In this document: piece by piece, positions 1 through 10,238 of the stretch | How the letters are laid out: the number at the start of each line of letters is the position of its first letter | Numbering within the stretch: position 1 is the first letter of the stretch | Notes under the pieces: model-generated | Told to the model about the DNA's origin: nothing | Databases searched by the model: none | What the model saw: the letters and a program-made list of their open reading frames with translations, nothing else | From: an uncultured Eggerthellaceae bacterium | GTDB lineage: Bacteria > Actinomycetota > Coriobacteriia > Coriobacteriales > Eggerthellaceae | Reading direction: 5' to 3' | Length of the DNA: 64,000 nucleotides | NCBI GenBank assembly: GCA_910588945.1 | Contig: CAJUSF010000051.1 | Coordinates: forward strand, 14,873 to 78,872 | Program-made: the position numbers and the translations under genes

Positions 1-27
1 CCTACAACAAATAAGCAGGTGATCAGC

Positions 28-426
28 ATGTCGGTATTAACCGATGACGAGTTCGAAACAGCCATTGCAGATGCGCTCGATACTATCCCGGACGAGTTCA
101 TCGAGGAGATGGACAACCTTGCTGTCGTCGCTCAAGACGAACCGACCCAAGACGATCTCGCCGAGCTGGAAGCAAGCGAAGGCAAAACGGGCATCAAGCA
201 CGGTAATGAGATATTGGGGCTTTTCACCGGAGTGCCGCTGACGGAGCGCTCCCTTGATTCATGCGAAGGTGAAACTCCTGATCTGATTCAGATCTTCAAA
301 GGGCCGCACGAGCGCTGCTTTCCCACACACGATGAGGCGATCGCGCAGATACACAAGACGGTGATACATGAGGTAGGCCACTACTTCGGCTGGGACGACG
401 ACCACATGCATGCGCTGGGATATTGA
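28..426 (+). CDS. Zincin-like metallopeptidase (PF06262/DUF1025-type)
   Basis: Small (132 aa) acidic protein ending in a zinc-protease motif: HEVGH at about residues 114-118, followed by YFGWDDDH, which fits HExxHxxGxxD. The two His and a downstream acidic residue would bind zinc and the Glu would activate water. Family members are short cytosolic zincins whose substrates are mostly unknown. Length and C-terminal motif position are typical. An in-frame GTG nine bases upstream is possible, but the ATG at 28 has an AGCAGG-like ribosome site at better spacing. The upstream context lies outside the window. Convergent with the ZIP transporter gene. Confidence 0.8.
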   Translation: MSVLTDDEFETAIADALDTIPDEFIEEMDNLAVVAQDEPTQDDLAELEASEGKTGIKHGNEILGLFTGVPLTERSLDSCEGETPDLIQIFKGPHERCFPTHDEAIAQIHKTVIHEVGHYFGWDDDHMHALGY

Positions 427-530
427 TATCGCCCACCATTGCAAACCTCGACGGCCCAACGCATGGGCTCAACGTATGTTCTGTCAGCTTGATCCAAAAA
501 ATGCGCCTGATTGACGACAAGCAGGAAGTT

Positions 531-1403
531 CTAAGCGAAAATGATGACCAGCCCTACCAACAATCCGGCAATGATAGCGAATGCAGGAGACTTCGAGCGA
601 TAGATCAGATAAGCCTCCGGGAAGATCTCGCCAAATACGACATAAAGCATTGCACCGGATGCGAATCCAAGCGCACACGCCAGTCCGAACGGCCCGATAT
701 CACCAAGCCAGAAACCAAGCCAAGCACCGAGCATGGTCGGGAGTCCACAAAGCGCCGTGAGCGCAACCGCACGCAGACGAGGCATTCCGCCGCTGATGAG
801 CGGTACAGCCACAGCCATTCCCTCAGGAATGTTGTGCAGACCGATGAGCACGGCCATTATCATCCCGGTACCCACAAGAAGATCGTCTGAGATGGCGAAG
901 CTCGCGCCGATCGTCATACCCTCAGGGATGTTATGAAGCGCGATGGCACATGCCATCACAACGCCTGCAACCACAAGCGATGCGCGCGAGTGGTTCGAGC
1001 TGCGCTCCTGCGCCAGATAGTCGGCATGTACGAGCTCATCCAGATCATCGTGAGTCAAGGGGTGCTTCTCATCAGCAGAGTGCGGAACCTTGCTTCTGGT
1101 GTGCTTGTCGATCATATAGTTGAGCCCGTAAACCACAGCAACGCCCAAGATCACAGACACCACAACAAGCGCGATGCCCCAATCTATGACACCTTGCATG
1201 GCCTCCACAGCCTCCGCCAAAAGCTCGAAACACACCATGGCGGTCATAACGCCACCGGCAAACGAAAGAAGAAGGCTTACAGTCTTGTTCGAATCAGTCC
1301 GAAACATAGCTCCGACCGCGCCACCAAGACCGGTTCCTATGGCACCCGAGACAAAAGAAACAAGCGTAACGAACCAAAATGGACTAAGTTCCAGCAACTT
1401 CAT
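531..1403 (-). CDS. ZIP family divalent metal transporter
   Basis: Integral membrane protein of 290 aa that should import Zn2+ or other divalent cations (ZupT/GufA-like branch). Two copies of the signature HNIPEGM begin at H157 and H190, in the fourth and fifth membrane helices where ZIP proteins bind metal. A hydrophilic loop at about residues 100-138 carries six His, the usual variable metal-binding loop. About eight hydrophobic helices are visible. It stands alone, convergent with the zincin-like gene, so no operon partner helps fix the metal. The family is clear; the substrate is not. Confidence 0.9.
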   Translation of the reverse strand: MKLLELSPFWFVTLVSFVSGAIGTGLGGAVGAMFRTDSNKTVSLLLSFAGGVMTAMVCFELLAEAVEAMQGVIDWGIALVVVSVILGVAVVYGLNYMIDKHTRSKVPHSADEKHPLTHDDLDELVHADYLAQERSSNHSRASLVVAGVVMACAIALHNIPEGMTIGASFAISDDLLVGTGMIMAVLIGLHNIPEGMAVAVPLISGGMPRLRAVALTALCGLPTMLGAWLGFWLGDIGPFGLACALGFASGAMLYVVFGEIFPEAYLIYRSKSPAFAIIAGLLVGLVIIFA

Positions 1404-1601
1404 ACTCCTTGAAAAGACTACTAGATAGACAATACCAAAATGTTAGCCATATGCAACCTCGAATCATGTATTCGATAAACTTCCGTCAGGAAAGCGCACA
1501 TCATGAGGCCCGAGACAACATCAGCGCTCGTAAAACATTCAGCCGTGCCACCGAGTGAGGCCTTCAGAACAGGGATCCGGAACAGGGAATACAGCTGCCG
1601 C

Positions 1602-1635
1602 AAAAAGAACAGAGGCCGCCTCTTTCAAGGCGGCC
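1602..1635 (-). terminator. Rho-independent terminator of the NlpC/P60 gene
   Basis: Perfect 7-bp stem (GGCCGCC 1614-1620 with GGCGGCC 1629-1635) and an 8-nt loop. Read on the minus strand it is followed by a T-rich run (CTTTTTG). It lies about 100 nt past the stop of the NlpC/P60 gene. The rest of 1404-1734 shows no gene. Confidence 0.75.
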
Positions 1636-1734
1636 CCCACTCGATATGTAGTGTCAGATGACGGATCTTTTGCGTTGAATGCTACGTTATCTCTAAGTTT
1701 ATGCTTTGCTCAAAACGATCAGTGAAACACAGGA

Positions 1735-2415
1735 CTACAGCAGACGCTTGGCGCATGTCGGCTTGTATGCTGCCATGCTCTGGATGCAAATGCTGCGCGA
1801 GCTGTTGCCTGCATGGATATAGTTGCCATCGCCAATGTAGAGCCCTACATGGTAGATTCCCCTACCCGATCCCCAAAAGACGAGATCTCCCGCCTGAAGC
1901 TCATCAAGGGATACCGACTCTCCCACTCCGTACTGCGCCGCAGCCGAACGCGGAAGCTCGATACCGAGAGCCTCTCTGAAGATGTACTGGGTAAAGCCCG
2001 AACAGTCGAATCCGGAAGGCGTGGTGCCTCCATAGACATAAGGAACGCCGAGCTGCTCGTAGGCAAGATCGAGCAATGCTTCCTCGCGCGTAGGCATCGC
2101 CGAGAGCGCATCTGTGTGCATCTTAACCACCTGAGATGCCATGCCCTCTCCAACCTTTGCCGCAGACGACACGTTAACGTTGTTCTTAATGCCCGTATCG
2201 TCATGTGGCAGATCCACCAACGTCGCAGATATCGGAACGACGACAGTCGATCCACCGTCGACCTCATCAGCGTAAGCCTCCTGCGCCCCCTTCGTCGCTC
2301 CTGTGAAGACAGCAGCGCAAAAGACGACGGAGGCCAAGGCGAAACGCGCGCCCTTCTCGAACGCCTCCTTGGTTCGAGAACTACCGAAAATCGTTTCACT
2401 ACCTAGTTGTTGCAA
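1735..2415 (-). CDS. Secreted NlpC/P60 cell-wall hydrolase
   Basis: A 226-aa exported peptidase predicted to cut peptide stems of peptidoglycan. A hydrophobic stretch at residues about 25-42 after Lys/Arg looks like a signal peptide. The C-terminal NlpC/P60 domain (about 113-226) has the catalytic Cys in FDCSG (C138), His in YHVGLY (H189) and a third polar residue at H201. The start is a TTG preceded by GGAAGAG at short spacing; no better in-frame start precedes the signal peptide. Unlike the two coiled-coil paralogues at 22-27 kb it has only a short linker. Monocistronic, with a terminator downstream. Confidence 0.85.
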   Translation of the reverse strand: MQQLGSETIFGSSRTKEAFEKGARFALASVVFCAAVFTGATKGAQEAYADEVDGGSTVVVPISATLVDLPHDDTGIKNNVNVSSAAKVGEGMASQVVKMHTDALSAMPTREEALLDLAYEQLGVPYVYGGTTPSGFDCSGFTQYIFREALGIELPRSAAAQYGVGESVSLDELQAGDLVFWGSGRGIYHVGLYIGDGNYIHAGNSSRSICIQSMAAYKPTCAKRLL

Positions 2416-2861
2416 ATCTCTTCCTTAGAACAGGCTCGCTTCCCACTTCGCCTTGCGAGCACATCTTTCACATTCATCCTTCAATGTCTAATCCGCATTT
2501 GACAAATGCTCTTCGGTCTAGCGCTTCTGCAAAGGCGCTGCAGATGGCATCTCATACCTAGATATCGGTAGGAGCGGGATCGAGTCGGACAGTTGAACCC
2601 GATCGCCAGCCGGAAGACCGACTTCGCAACATTTAGGTTAGAAAAAGTTGACGATTTAGATACCGAAATTGGGCCTTATCCACATTTCCTCGAAGTTGAA
2701 TCCACGAGTCGAAGACATTGGAAACACAATTGCTTCACAACCGCCTAGAGTTGTAAAAATCTTGTGAATATGCAATTGAGCAGGCAATATTGTGTTATGA
2801 GCCTGCGTCAATATACGGCCACAAGCTGACTAGAAGACGCATCTTGTGCATCTTCATATAT
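2416..2861. other. Intergenic region, no gene seen
   Basis: No open frame with a ribosome site stands out. The stretch is AT-rich and probably holds the promoter of the minus-strand NlpC/P60 gene. It runs into repeat element A1. Confidence 0.5.
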
Positions 2862-3025
2862 ATAGAATTGAAAAGGATACGAGCAATTCGTAGCAACACT
2901 AGGGATTCTTAAGGCGTGCTTAGCTGGCACATGATGCGGTCAAGATGCAGACAAGCAACCTTTGCACTGTGAGAGCAAGCTTCCAAGCGCCAGATAGGCG
3001 CGCATTCGTAGATTTTTAGCGACTG
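2862..3025 (+). repeat. Structured dispersed element, class A, copy 1
   Basis: About 160 nt, closely related to the copies at 14341-14495 and 58774-58924 (minus). It starts with TATAGAATTGAAAAGG, continues with a diverged form of the shared 5' module (CAATTCGTAG), then forms a long imperfect hairpin: the arm around 2903-2928 (GGATTCTTAAGGCGTGC) pairs with the arm around 2986-3018. The 3' end is diverged (TTAGCGACT for TGAGCGTCA). It lies between the NlpC/P60 promoter region and the asd stop codon. Confidence 0.75.
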
Positions 3026-3051
3026 GTTGGAATGAAGCTATAAATTTATGT

Positions 3052-4101
3052 TTAATGCGGAAGCAACAACTGAGCGATCTGCACTGCGTTGAGCGCCGCC
3101 CCTTTACGGATCTGATCGGCTACATCCCAAAATGCAAGCCCATGCTCCACAGAAGGGTCCTTGCGAAGGCGACCGACATACGTGGCATCCGTCGTCGCAA
3201 GAAGGCCCGGCATCGGATAGGCGTTGCTGGCAGGATCGTCCATCACAACGATACCCGGCGCGGCCTCAAGAGCCCGTCTCGCACCCTCAACGCTCACCTC
3301 ATCTGCGAACTCCACATTGATCGCCTCGCCGTGACAACGGAGCACAGGCACTCTCACACATGTGGCAAACACATCGAGATCGTCATCACCCATGATCTTC
3401 TTCGTCTCGACGACCATCTTCCACTCCTCTTTCGTGGAGCCATCATCAAGGAACACATCTATATGCGGAATGCAGTTGAAAGCGATGCGATGCGCGAACG
3501 CGCTGATCGTAAGTTCGTCATCAGACTTGCCGTCAAGAAATTCGCGTGTCTGGTCGTAGAGTTCGGCCATAGCCGGCGCACCAGCACCCGATGCCGCTTG
3601 ATAGGTGGACACGATCACGCGCTTGATGCGACTGAGATCATAGAGCGGCTTTAGCGCAACGACCATCTGGATCGTAGAGCAATTCGGGTTCGCGATAACG
3701 CCAGAATGCCATTTCACATCATCAGGGTTGACCTCAGGCACAACTAGCGGCACATCCTCATCCATGCGAAATGCGCTCGAATTGTCGATCATCACAGCGC
3801 CTGCTTTGATAACAGCATCACGCATCTGCTTAGACACGCTTGCCCCCGCAGAGAACAGCGCAATGTCTACGCCCTCGAACGATTCGTGAGTCATCTCCTG
3901 AACCTCAAGCTCTCCAGCCTCAACATCGCCGCAGCCCTCAAAGCGCACCTTCTTGCCCGCAGAGCGCGCAGACGCAAGCGCTATGACCTTGCTGGCAGGG
4001 AAATCCAGATCGTGGAGCACCTTCAAGAATTCCTGCCCCACAGCACCGGTCGCACCGGCAACTGCAACTACAGGACGCTTGGGCATAGGTTTGTTCCACA
4101 T
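3052..4101 (-). CDS. asd: Aspartate-semialdehyde dehydrogenase
   Basis: Reduces aspartyl-4-phosphate to aspartate semialdehyde with NADPH, at the branch to lysine/diaminopimelate, threonine and methionine. An N-terminal Rossmann motif (GATGAVGQE, about residues 16-24) binds NADP. The catalytic Cys is in NPNCS (C141) and the conserved His in CHGEA (H257). Length (349 aa) is normal. The ATG follows the lysC stop by two bases and the end of lysC (AAGAAGGGAAG) serves as its ribosome site, so lysC and asd are one transcript. Element A1 lies just past the stop codon. Confidence 0.97.
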   Translation of the reverse strand: MWNKPMPKRPVVAVAGATGAVGQEFLKVLHDLDFPASKVIALASARSAGKKVRFEGCGDVEAGELEVQEMTHESFEGVDIALFSAGASVSKQMRDAVIKAGAVMIDNSSAFRMDEDVPLVVPEVNPDDVKWHSGVIANPNCSTIQMVVALKPLYDLSRIKRVIVSTYQAASGAGAPAMAELYDQTREFLDGKSDDELTISAFAHRIAFNCIPHIDVFLDDGSTKEEWKMVVETKKIMGDDDLDVFATCVRVPVLRCHGEAINVEFADEVSVEGARRALEAAPGIVVMDDPASNAYPMPGLLATTDATYVGRLRKDPSVEHGLAFWDVADQIRKGAALNAVQIAQLLLPH

Positions 4102-4103
4102 AT

Positions 4104-5381
4104 CTATCTTCCCTTCTTCATCTTGTCCGCGATCTCTTCAGCGGAAAGCTGGGTCTCTTCGAAAATGCTGTCTGAATCAAGCTCGAATGCGGTATGCAAA
4201 AGCTGCACCGCGCGCTCGACCTCGGCCGCATCTATCACCATGGAAAGACGGATCGGCGAGGTGGAGATGGCTTGGATGTTGATGTTGTTGTCCGCCATCG
4301 TGCGAAAGGCGCGAGCAGATACGCCCGGCGAGGATTTCATTCCCGTGCCGACCAAAGATATCTTGGCGATGTCCTCATCAACATCGAACTGGTTCGCACC
4401 TATCTCAGGAAGGATCTCCTCCAGCGTCTCACGGGCGCGACCGAGATCGGATGCAGGGCATGTGAACGAGATGTCGGTAGTGCCGTCAAGCGAGGTGTTC
4501 TGCAGGATCATATCCATATTCACCATGTTCGCCGCAAGGGCGGAAAACACTCGCGCTGCAACGCCGATCGTATCGGGAAGGCGGCGGATCGTCACCTTCA
4601 TCTCGGATGTATCATGCGCGATGCCGGTGATGACGGCTTGTTCCATTGCGGATTCCTCCCTGATCAATGTTCCTTTGGCTTCGCTGAATGCAGAACGCGA
4701 ATGGATCGTAACTCCCCATTTCTTCGCGAATTCGACCGCTCGGGACTGCAACACTCCCGACCCGACGCTTGATAGCTCGAGCATCTCGTCGTATGAGATT
4801 GAATCAAGCTTGTGAGCGCGCGGGCAGATACGCGGATCTGTCGTATAGATACCATCAACATCGGAGTAGATCTCGCACACATCGGCGCCGATCCCCCATG
4901 CAACGGCAACAGCGGTGGTATCCGAGCCGCCGCGTCCGAGCGTGGTGATATCCCCATTGGCATCGATGCCTTGAAAGCCCGCGACGATCGGGATATATCC
5001 CTCGTCGAGCGCATCGGTGATACGCTTGTTGTCTATACGCATGATCTTGGCTTTGTTGTGAATGCCGTTTGTCTCGATGCCAGCTTGGCGGCCAGTGAAG
5101 CTGATTGCCTTATACCCCATCGCCTCCAACGCCAGCGCAAGCAGCGTCATCGACACCTGCTCTCCTGTGGATAGCAACCTGTCTAGCTCACGTGCAGGAG
5201 GGTTCGTATTCACGGCATTGGCAAGTCCCATAAGCTCATCGGTGGTCTTTCCCATGGCCGACACCACGGCAACCACCCTATCACCGCCATCGTGAATAGA
5301 TACGAGACGCTTCGCAACGTTTATGATGCGCTCCGGCGAAGCGACCGATGTTCCTCCGAATTTTGCGACTATCAATGACAT
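4104..5381 (-). CDS. lysC: Aspartate kinase
   Basis: Phosphorylates aspartate in the first step of the aspartate family pathway. The start MSLIVAKFGGTSV places the conserved KFGGTS near residue 7; an upstream in-frame start would add 28 unrelated residues and is rejected. The kinase domain fills about residues 1-250 and two ACT regulatory domains follow (about 260-425), implying feedback control by lysine and/or threonine. At 425 aa it is a monofunctional enzyme. It precedes asd in a two-gene operon. The 266-nt gap to xerD should hold its promoter; no convincing lysine riboswitch was recognised there. Confidence 0.95.
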   Translation of the reverse strand: MSLIVAKFGGTSVASPERIINVAKRLVSIHDGGDRVVAVVSAMGKTTDELMGLANAVNTNPPARELDRLLSTGEQVSMTLLALALEAMGYKAISFTGRQAGIETNGIHNKAKIMRIDNKRITDALDEGYIPIVAGFQGIDANGDITTLGRGGSDTTAVAVAWGIGADVCEIYSDVDGIYTTDPRICPRAHKLDSISYDEMLELSSVGSGVLQSRAVEFAKKWGVTIHSRSAFSEAKGTLIREESAMEQAVITGIAHDTSEMKVTIRRLPDTIGVAARVFSALAANMVNMDMILQNTSLDGTTDISFTCPASDLGRARETLEEILPEIGANQFDVDEDIAKISLVGTGMKSSPGVSARAFRTMADNNINIQAISTSPIRLSMVIDAAEVERAVQLLHTAFELDSDSIFEETQLSAEEIADKMKKGR

Positions 5382-5647
5382 ATTATCTACTGTTGCTCCA
5401 AAGCCATCGGATATATAAACAGAAATGTTCCTAACGCATAATGCGATTATCTGAACCAATCGCACGATAATCTATCTTATCAAAGACCGACCAGAGTAAT
5501 GCGCACATATCGTATAAAGGCGTGAAGGGACGAAAGCACAGAGAAGGCCTGTCCTTTTCCCCATTTCCATTGATCGCAAGATGAATAAGGGTTACTCATG
5601 GACAGCGAAGGGACCCTTGCAGCTTCAAATCCGAAAAATGAACAATA

Positions 5648-6571
5648 TCATCCATTTTTCGCACCCTGCCGCGGATGGGCCGCCCGATACTCCTCGATCA
5701 TATGCGTCCTGTCGATATGCGTATATATCTGCGTGGTCGAAATGTCTGAATGCCCGAGGATTTCTTGGATCACGCGAAGGTCCGCTCCGCCCTCGAGCAT
5801 ATGAGTTGCAAAGGAATGGCGAAGTGTGTGGGGATGAAGATCGTCCACATCAATAGCGCCTCCCGCCTTCGCCACGATCGCATGAAGCCCTTGGCGCGAA
5901 AGACGCGTTCCCCTAGCATTCAAAAACACCGCCTTGACATCGGTCGGATTCGGATTCTTCGACTTCATGCTCAACGCCGGGCGGGCATCTGTGAGGTAGC
6001 GATCAAGCGCACGTAGCGCCTCGCCCGATATAGGCACGATCCGCTCTTTTGAACCTTTGCCGAACACCCGCAAGAAGCCCTCTTCGAAGTAGAGGCTGTC
6101 GGTATCGAGACCGCAGATCTCGCTCGCTCGTAGGCCGCACCCATAGAGCACCTCGAGCAATGCGCGATCGCGAAGGCCAGTGGGTGACGAGTCTGTATGC
6201 ATATCCAACATGCGCTCTACCTGATCGATCGACAAAACATCAGGGAGCCTCTCTGGGATCTTAGGGAGCTTTATGGAATCCGCTGGATTCTTGTCAGTCA
6301 TATCTTCCCTGATCAGAAAGCGGTGAAAACCCTTCACAGCCGACATACGCCTCTTCACAGTGGCAGGCGAATACCCGGCCTTCATGATGCCAGTTTCAAA
6401 CGCAATAACATCGTCTCTTGTTATGTCGGCAACATTGATCTTATCGCAGCGCTTGAGATCTGCGGCATACAAGGACAGATCGCGTGCATACTGCGATATC
6501 GTGTTGTTCGACGATCCGCGCTCGACCCGCAGATGGATCAGATATTCGTCTATTGCCTCTTCGATGTTCAT
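5648..6571 (-). CDS. xerD: Tyrosine recombinase XerD/XerC family
   Basis: Site-specific recombinase of 307 aa, most likely resolving chromosome dimers at dif during division. An N-terminal SAM-like DNA-binding domain (about 1-95) precedes the catalytic domain. The catalytic set is complete: R148 (GLRASE), K172, H248 and R251 (HPHTLRHSF), H274 (LGHSD) and Y283. XerD rather than XerC is inferred from overall similarity and from linkage to pyrG. It starts nine bases after the pyrG stop, so they are cotranscribed. No integrase-type extension or nearby phage genes. Confidence 0.92.
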   Translation of the reverse strand: MNIEEAIDEYLIHLRVERGSSNNTISQYARDLSLYAADLKRCDKINVADITRDDVIAFETGIMKAGYSPATVKRRMSAVKGFHRFLIREDMTDKNPADSIKLPKIPERLPDVLSIDQVERMLDMHTDSSPTGLRDRALLEVLYGCGLRASEICGLDTDSLYFEEGFLRVFGKGSKERIVPISGEALRALDRYLTDARPALSMKSKNPNPTDVKAVFLNARGTRLSRQGLHAIVAKAGGAIDVDDLHPHTLRHSFATHMLEGGADLRVIQEILGHSDISTTQIYTHIDRTHMIEEYRAAHPRQGAKNG

Positions 6572-6580
6572 GAACGTATT

Positions 6581-8185
<1,605 letters not shown>

Positions 8186-8403
8186 TTATCGAACTCCTTG
8201 CGAGATTGATCGATCCGAATAGGGCGAGTTTGATGAATGAAGGCCATTAAGCGGCAAAGAATTACGCTTCGAACAGACTCAAATCATCCACTCTCAACGT
8301 TTCTACATTATACGGCGACAGAGCAACAAGGATCTTCTTGCAAAGATAGTTTTACAACCCCGAAACAAAGGTATGTTTCCGAGCGCTGCCCATATCCTAT
8401 GCA

Positions 8404-8561
8404 AGCAATAGCAACGTTTCAAGTCGCCGCAAAGATAACAAAGTCTAATATCAAAAAGAAGCAGGTCACCGCAAAGATAGCGAGGTTTCGACCGGTGCCT
8501 GCATTTTATTAATCTATAGAAACGTTTCAGGTCGTTCATAGAGAATAACTGGGCTTTATAT
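8404..8561 (+). repeat. Array of degenerate element 5' modules
   Basis: Several copies of the 5' module stand one behind another before complete element C1: GTCGCCGCAAAGATA at 8423, GTCACCGCAAAGATA at 8465, a diverged GTCGTTCATAGAGAATA at 8531, then C1's own GTCGCCGCAAAGGTA at 8575. The 8465 copy continues into the first part of the class B arm (GCGAGGTTTCGACCGGTGCC) and then breaks off, so it is a truncated B element. A weaker match, TTGCAAAGATAG, is near 8339. No gene seen in 8186-8733. Confidence 0.7.
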
Positions 8562-8704
8562 TCAAAGGAATCGGGTCGCCGCAAAGGTAGCGAGCGGCAT
8601 ATCCTGCGGTTCAGATTTGCGGGAAAGACCAACGACGTGTACTTCGCTACACGAGGAGGTCTTGGACCGTGAAGATGAACCGCTGGGATGCCGCGCAGCG
8701 TCAT
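8562..8704 (+). repeat. Structured dispersed element, class C, copy 1
   Basis: After the 5' module at 8575-8589, the arm GCGGCATATCCTGCGGTTCA (8595-8614) pairs with TGAACCGCTGGGATGCCGC near 8676-8694. Inner paired segments are AAAGACC with GGTCTT and GTGTA with TACAC. It ends GCAGCGTCA, directly before the palindrome at 8705. Related copies: 27095-27321 and 39028-39170. Confidence 0.85.
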
Positions 8705-8732
8705 GCGTTTATTTATTAAAATAAATAAACGC
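8705..8732. terminator. AT-rich perfect palindrome at the DUF1846 stop codon
   Basis: Thirteen-base perfect arms (GCGTTTATTTATT / AATAAATAAACGC) with a 2-nt loop, one base from the stop codon of the minus-strand DUF1846 gene and one base from the GCGTCA end of element C1. It is placed as a transcription terminator, but has no GC stem or clear T-run. Confidence 0.55.
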
Positions 8733-8733
8733 C

Positions 8734-10215
8734 CTACTTATGATAGTACCGATGCTGCTCATACTTCGGCTCGCAGCAAACATTGATCCCGAGCGTCTTG
8801 TAGAGCTTCTCGTCGGTCGACGAGATTATCACCGAAAAATACGCGTCACAGCCGCGCAGCTTGTCAGCGTTATCAATAAGAAGCTCCGCAAGCGGGTTTG
8901 TTGATGAAGAAATGGTCAAGGCAAGCAGCGTCTCGTTGGAATGCAGGCGCGGGTTGCGGTTGCCCAGATGTTCGGTCTTCAGATGACAGATCGGCTCGAG
9001 AACATCATCAGAGATGACATCAACATCATCATCCACACCAGATACGCCCTTCAAAGCATTCATAAGCAACGCAGATGCAGCACCGAGCAGATTTCCTGTC
9101 TTACCCGTAACGACCTTACCATCGGGAAGCTGCATAGCGCCTGCCGGTTTTCCGGTCGTTTCAGCCTTCAACAGCGCGGCCGAGCGTGCGGGCGAGAGAT
9201 TGGCGGTTATCCCCGCTTTATTCATGAGCATCTCGATCTTGTTGAGCCCACAATCCTCAACGCCTGTCCTCTTCTGCTCCACAGCTGCAGAGAAATATCT
9301 GCGCACGATCTCGTTGTTGGACGCCTCGCGACATGCCTCATCATCCACGATCGCATATCCTGCCATATTCACGCCCATATCGGTCGGGCTCTTATACGGG
9401 CTCTCGCCAGCAATTTTCTCCATCATCGAGCGCAACACCGGAAATATCTCAACATCCCGATTGTAATTCACAGTGGTCTTGCCATAGGCCTCAAGATGGA
9501 ACGGATCGATGATGTTATCATCACCAAGATCGGCTGTAGCGGCTTCATATGCAATATTAACTGGATGGTTGAGCGCCAAATTCCAGATTGGAAAAGTCTC
9601 AAACTTCGCATACCCCGCAACAATACCATGTTGATATTCATGATAGAGCTGTGAGAGGCAAGTGGCCATCTTTCCCGAGCCGGGCCCAGGTGCAGTAACC
9701 ACCACCAACGGCCTGCTTGTGCGGATGTAATCGTTTTTACCATAGCCCTCTTCACTAACGATCCCATCAATGTCGTATGGGTAGCCAGGAATCGAATAAT
9801 GCAGATAACTCGTAATTCCCATGTCGGTAAGTCTTTTGCGAAACGCATCCGCATCGGGCTGATTCCCATAACGAGTAATCACAACGCTTCCAACCATAAA
9901 ACCCATCGAACGAAAGATGTCCATCAGACGAAGAACATCCTCATCATATGTGATTCCAAGATCGCCGCGCACTTTAGACTTCTCGATATCATTGGCATTG
10001 ATGGCGATAACGATCTCGACCTCGTCGGTCATCGATTGAAGCATGCGGATCTTGCTGTCGGGCTCAAATCCGGGCAGTACGCGTGAGGCGTGGTAGTCAT
10101 CGAAGAGCTTCCCGCCGAATTCAAGATATAACTTGCCCCCGAACTGGTCTATCCGCTGACGGATGTGCTCGGCTTGAAGCTGGATGTACTTGTCGTTGTC
10201 GAAACCGATCTGCAT
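8734..10215 (-). CDS. DUF1846 family protein
   Basis: A 493-aa protein recognised as a DUF1846 (PF08903) member from its N-terminus (IGFDNDKYIQLQAEHI, then GGKLYLEFGGKLFDD), its TAPGPGSGKMATCLSQLYHE segment (about residues 174-193) and the usual length. The glycine-rich VTAPGPGSGK resembles a nucleotide-binding loop, but no biochemical role is established that I can name. No signal peptide or membrane segment, so cytosolic. It follows the NAD kinase gene by 23 bases and is probably cotranscribed with it. A palindrome and element C1 lie at its stop codon. Confidence 0.85.
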   Translation of the reverse strand: MQIGFDNDKYIQLQAEHIRQRIDQFGGKLYLEFGGKLFDDYHASRVLPGFEPDSKIRMLQSMTDEVEIVIAINANDIEKSKVRGDLGITYDEDVLRLMDIFRSMGFMVGSVVITRYGNQPDADAFRKRLTDMGITSYLHYSIPGYPYDIDGIVSEEGYGKNDYIRTSRPLVVVTAPGPGSGKMATCLSQLYHEYQHGIVAGYAKFETFPIWNLALNHPVNIAYEAATADLGDDNIIDPFHLEAYGKTTVNYNRDVEIFPVLRSMMEKIAGESPYKSPTDMGVNMAGYAIVDDEACREASNNEIVRRYFSAAVEQKRTGVEDCGLNKIEMLMNKAGITANLSPARSAALLKAETTGKPAGAMQLPDGKVVTGKTGNLLGAASALLMNALKGVSGVDDDVDVISDDVLEPICHLKTEHLGNRNPRLHSNETLLALTISSSTNPLAELLIDNADKLRGCDAYFSVIISSTDEKLYKTLGINVCCEPKYEQHRYYHK

Positions 10216-10238
10216 AAAATAGCTCCAATCGTCTAAAA

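Noticed and set aside
1845..2399. Long Arg/Ser-rich minus-strand frame starting MKRFSVVLEPRRRSRR
   Set aside because: It is the shifted frame of the NlpC/P60 gene, whose own frame has the intact catalytic residues.
5382..5647. Lysine riboswitch upstream of lysC
   Set aside because: The gap is large enough, but I could not find the conserved lysine-aptamer core or a paired terminator.
5648..6571. XerD-type gene as an integron or phage integrase that moves the dispersed elements
   Set aside because: It is a standard-length Xer recombinase next to pyrG with no integron-type insert and no element beside it; a link to the elements would be speculation.
8404..8600. CRISPR array
   Set aside because: Repeats are degenerate, spacing is irregular and two copies continue into element hairpins; no cas genes in the window.
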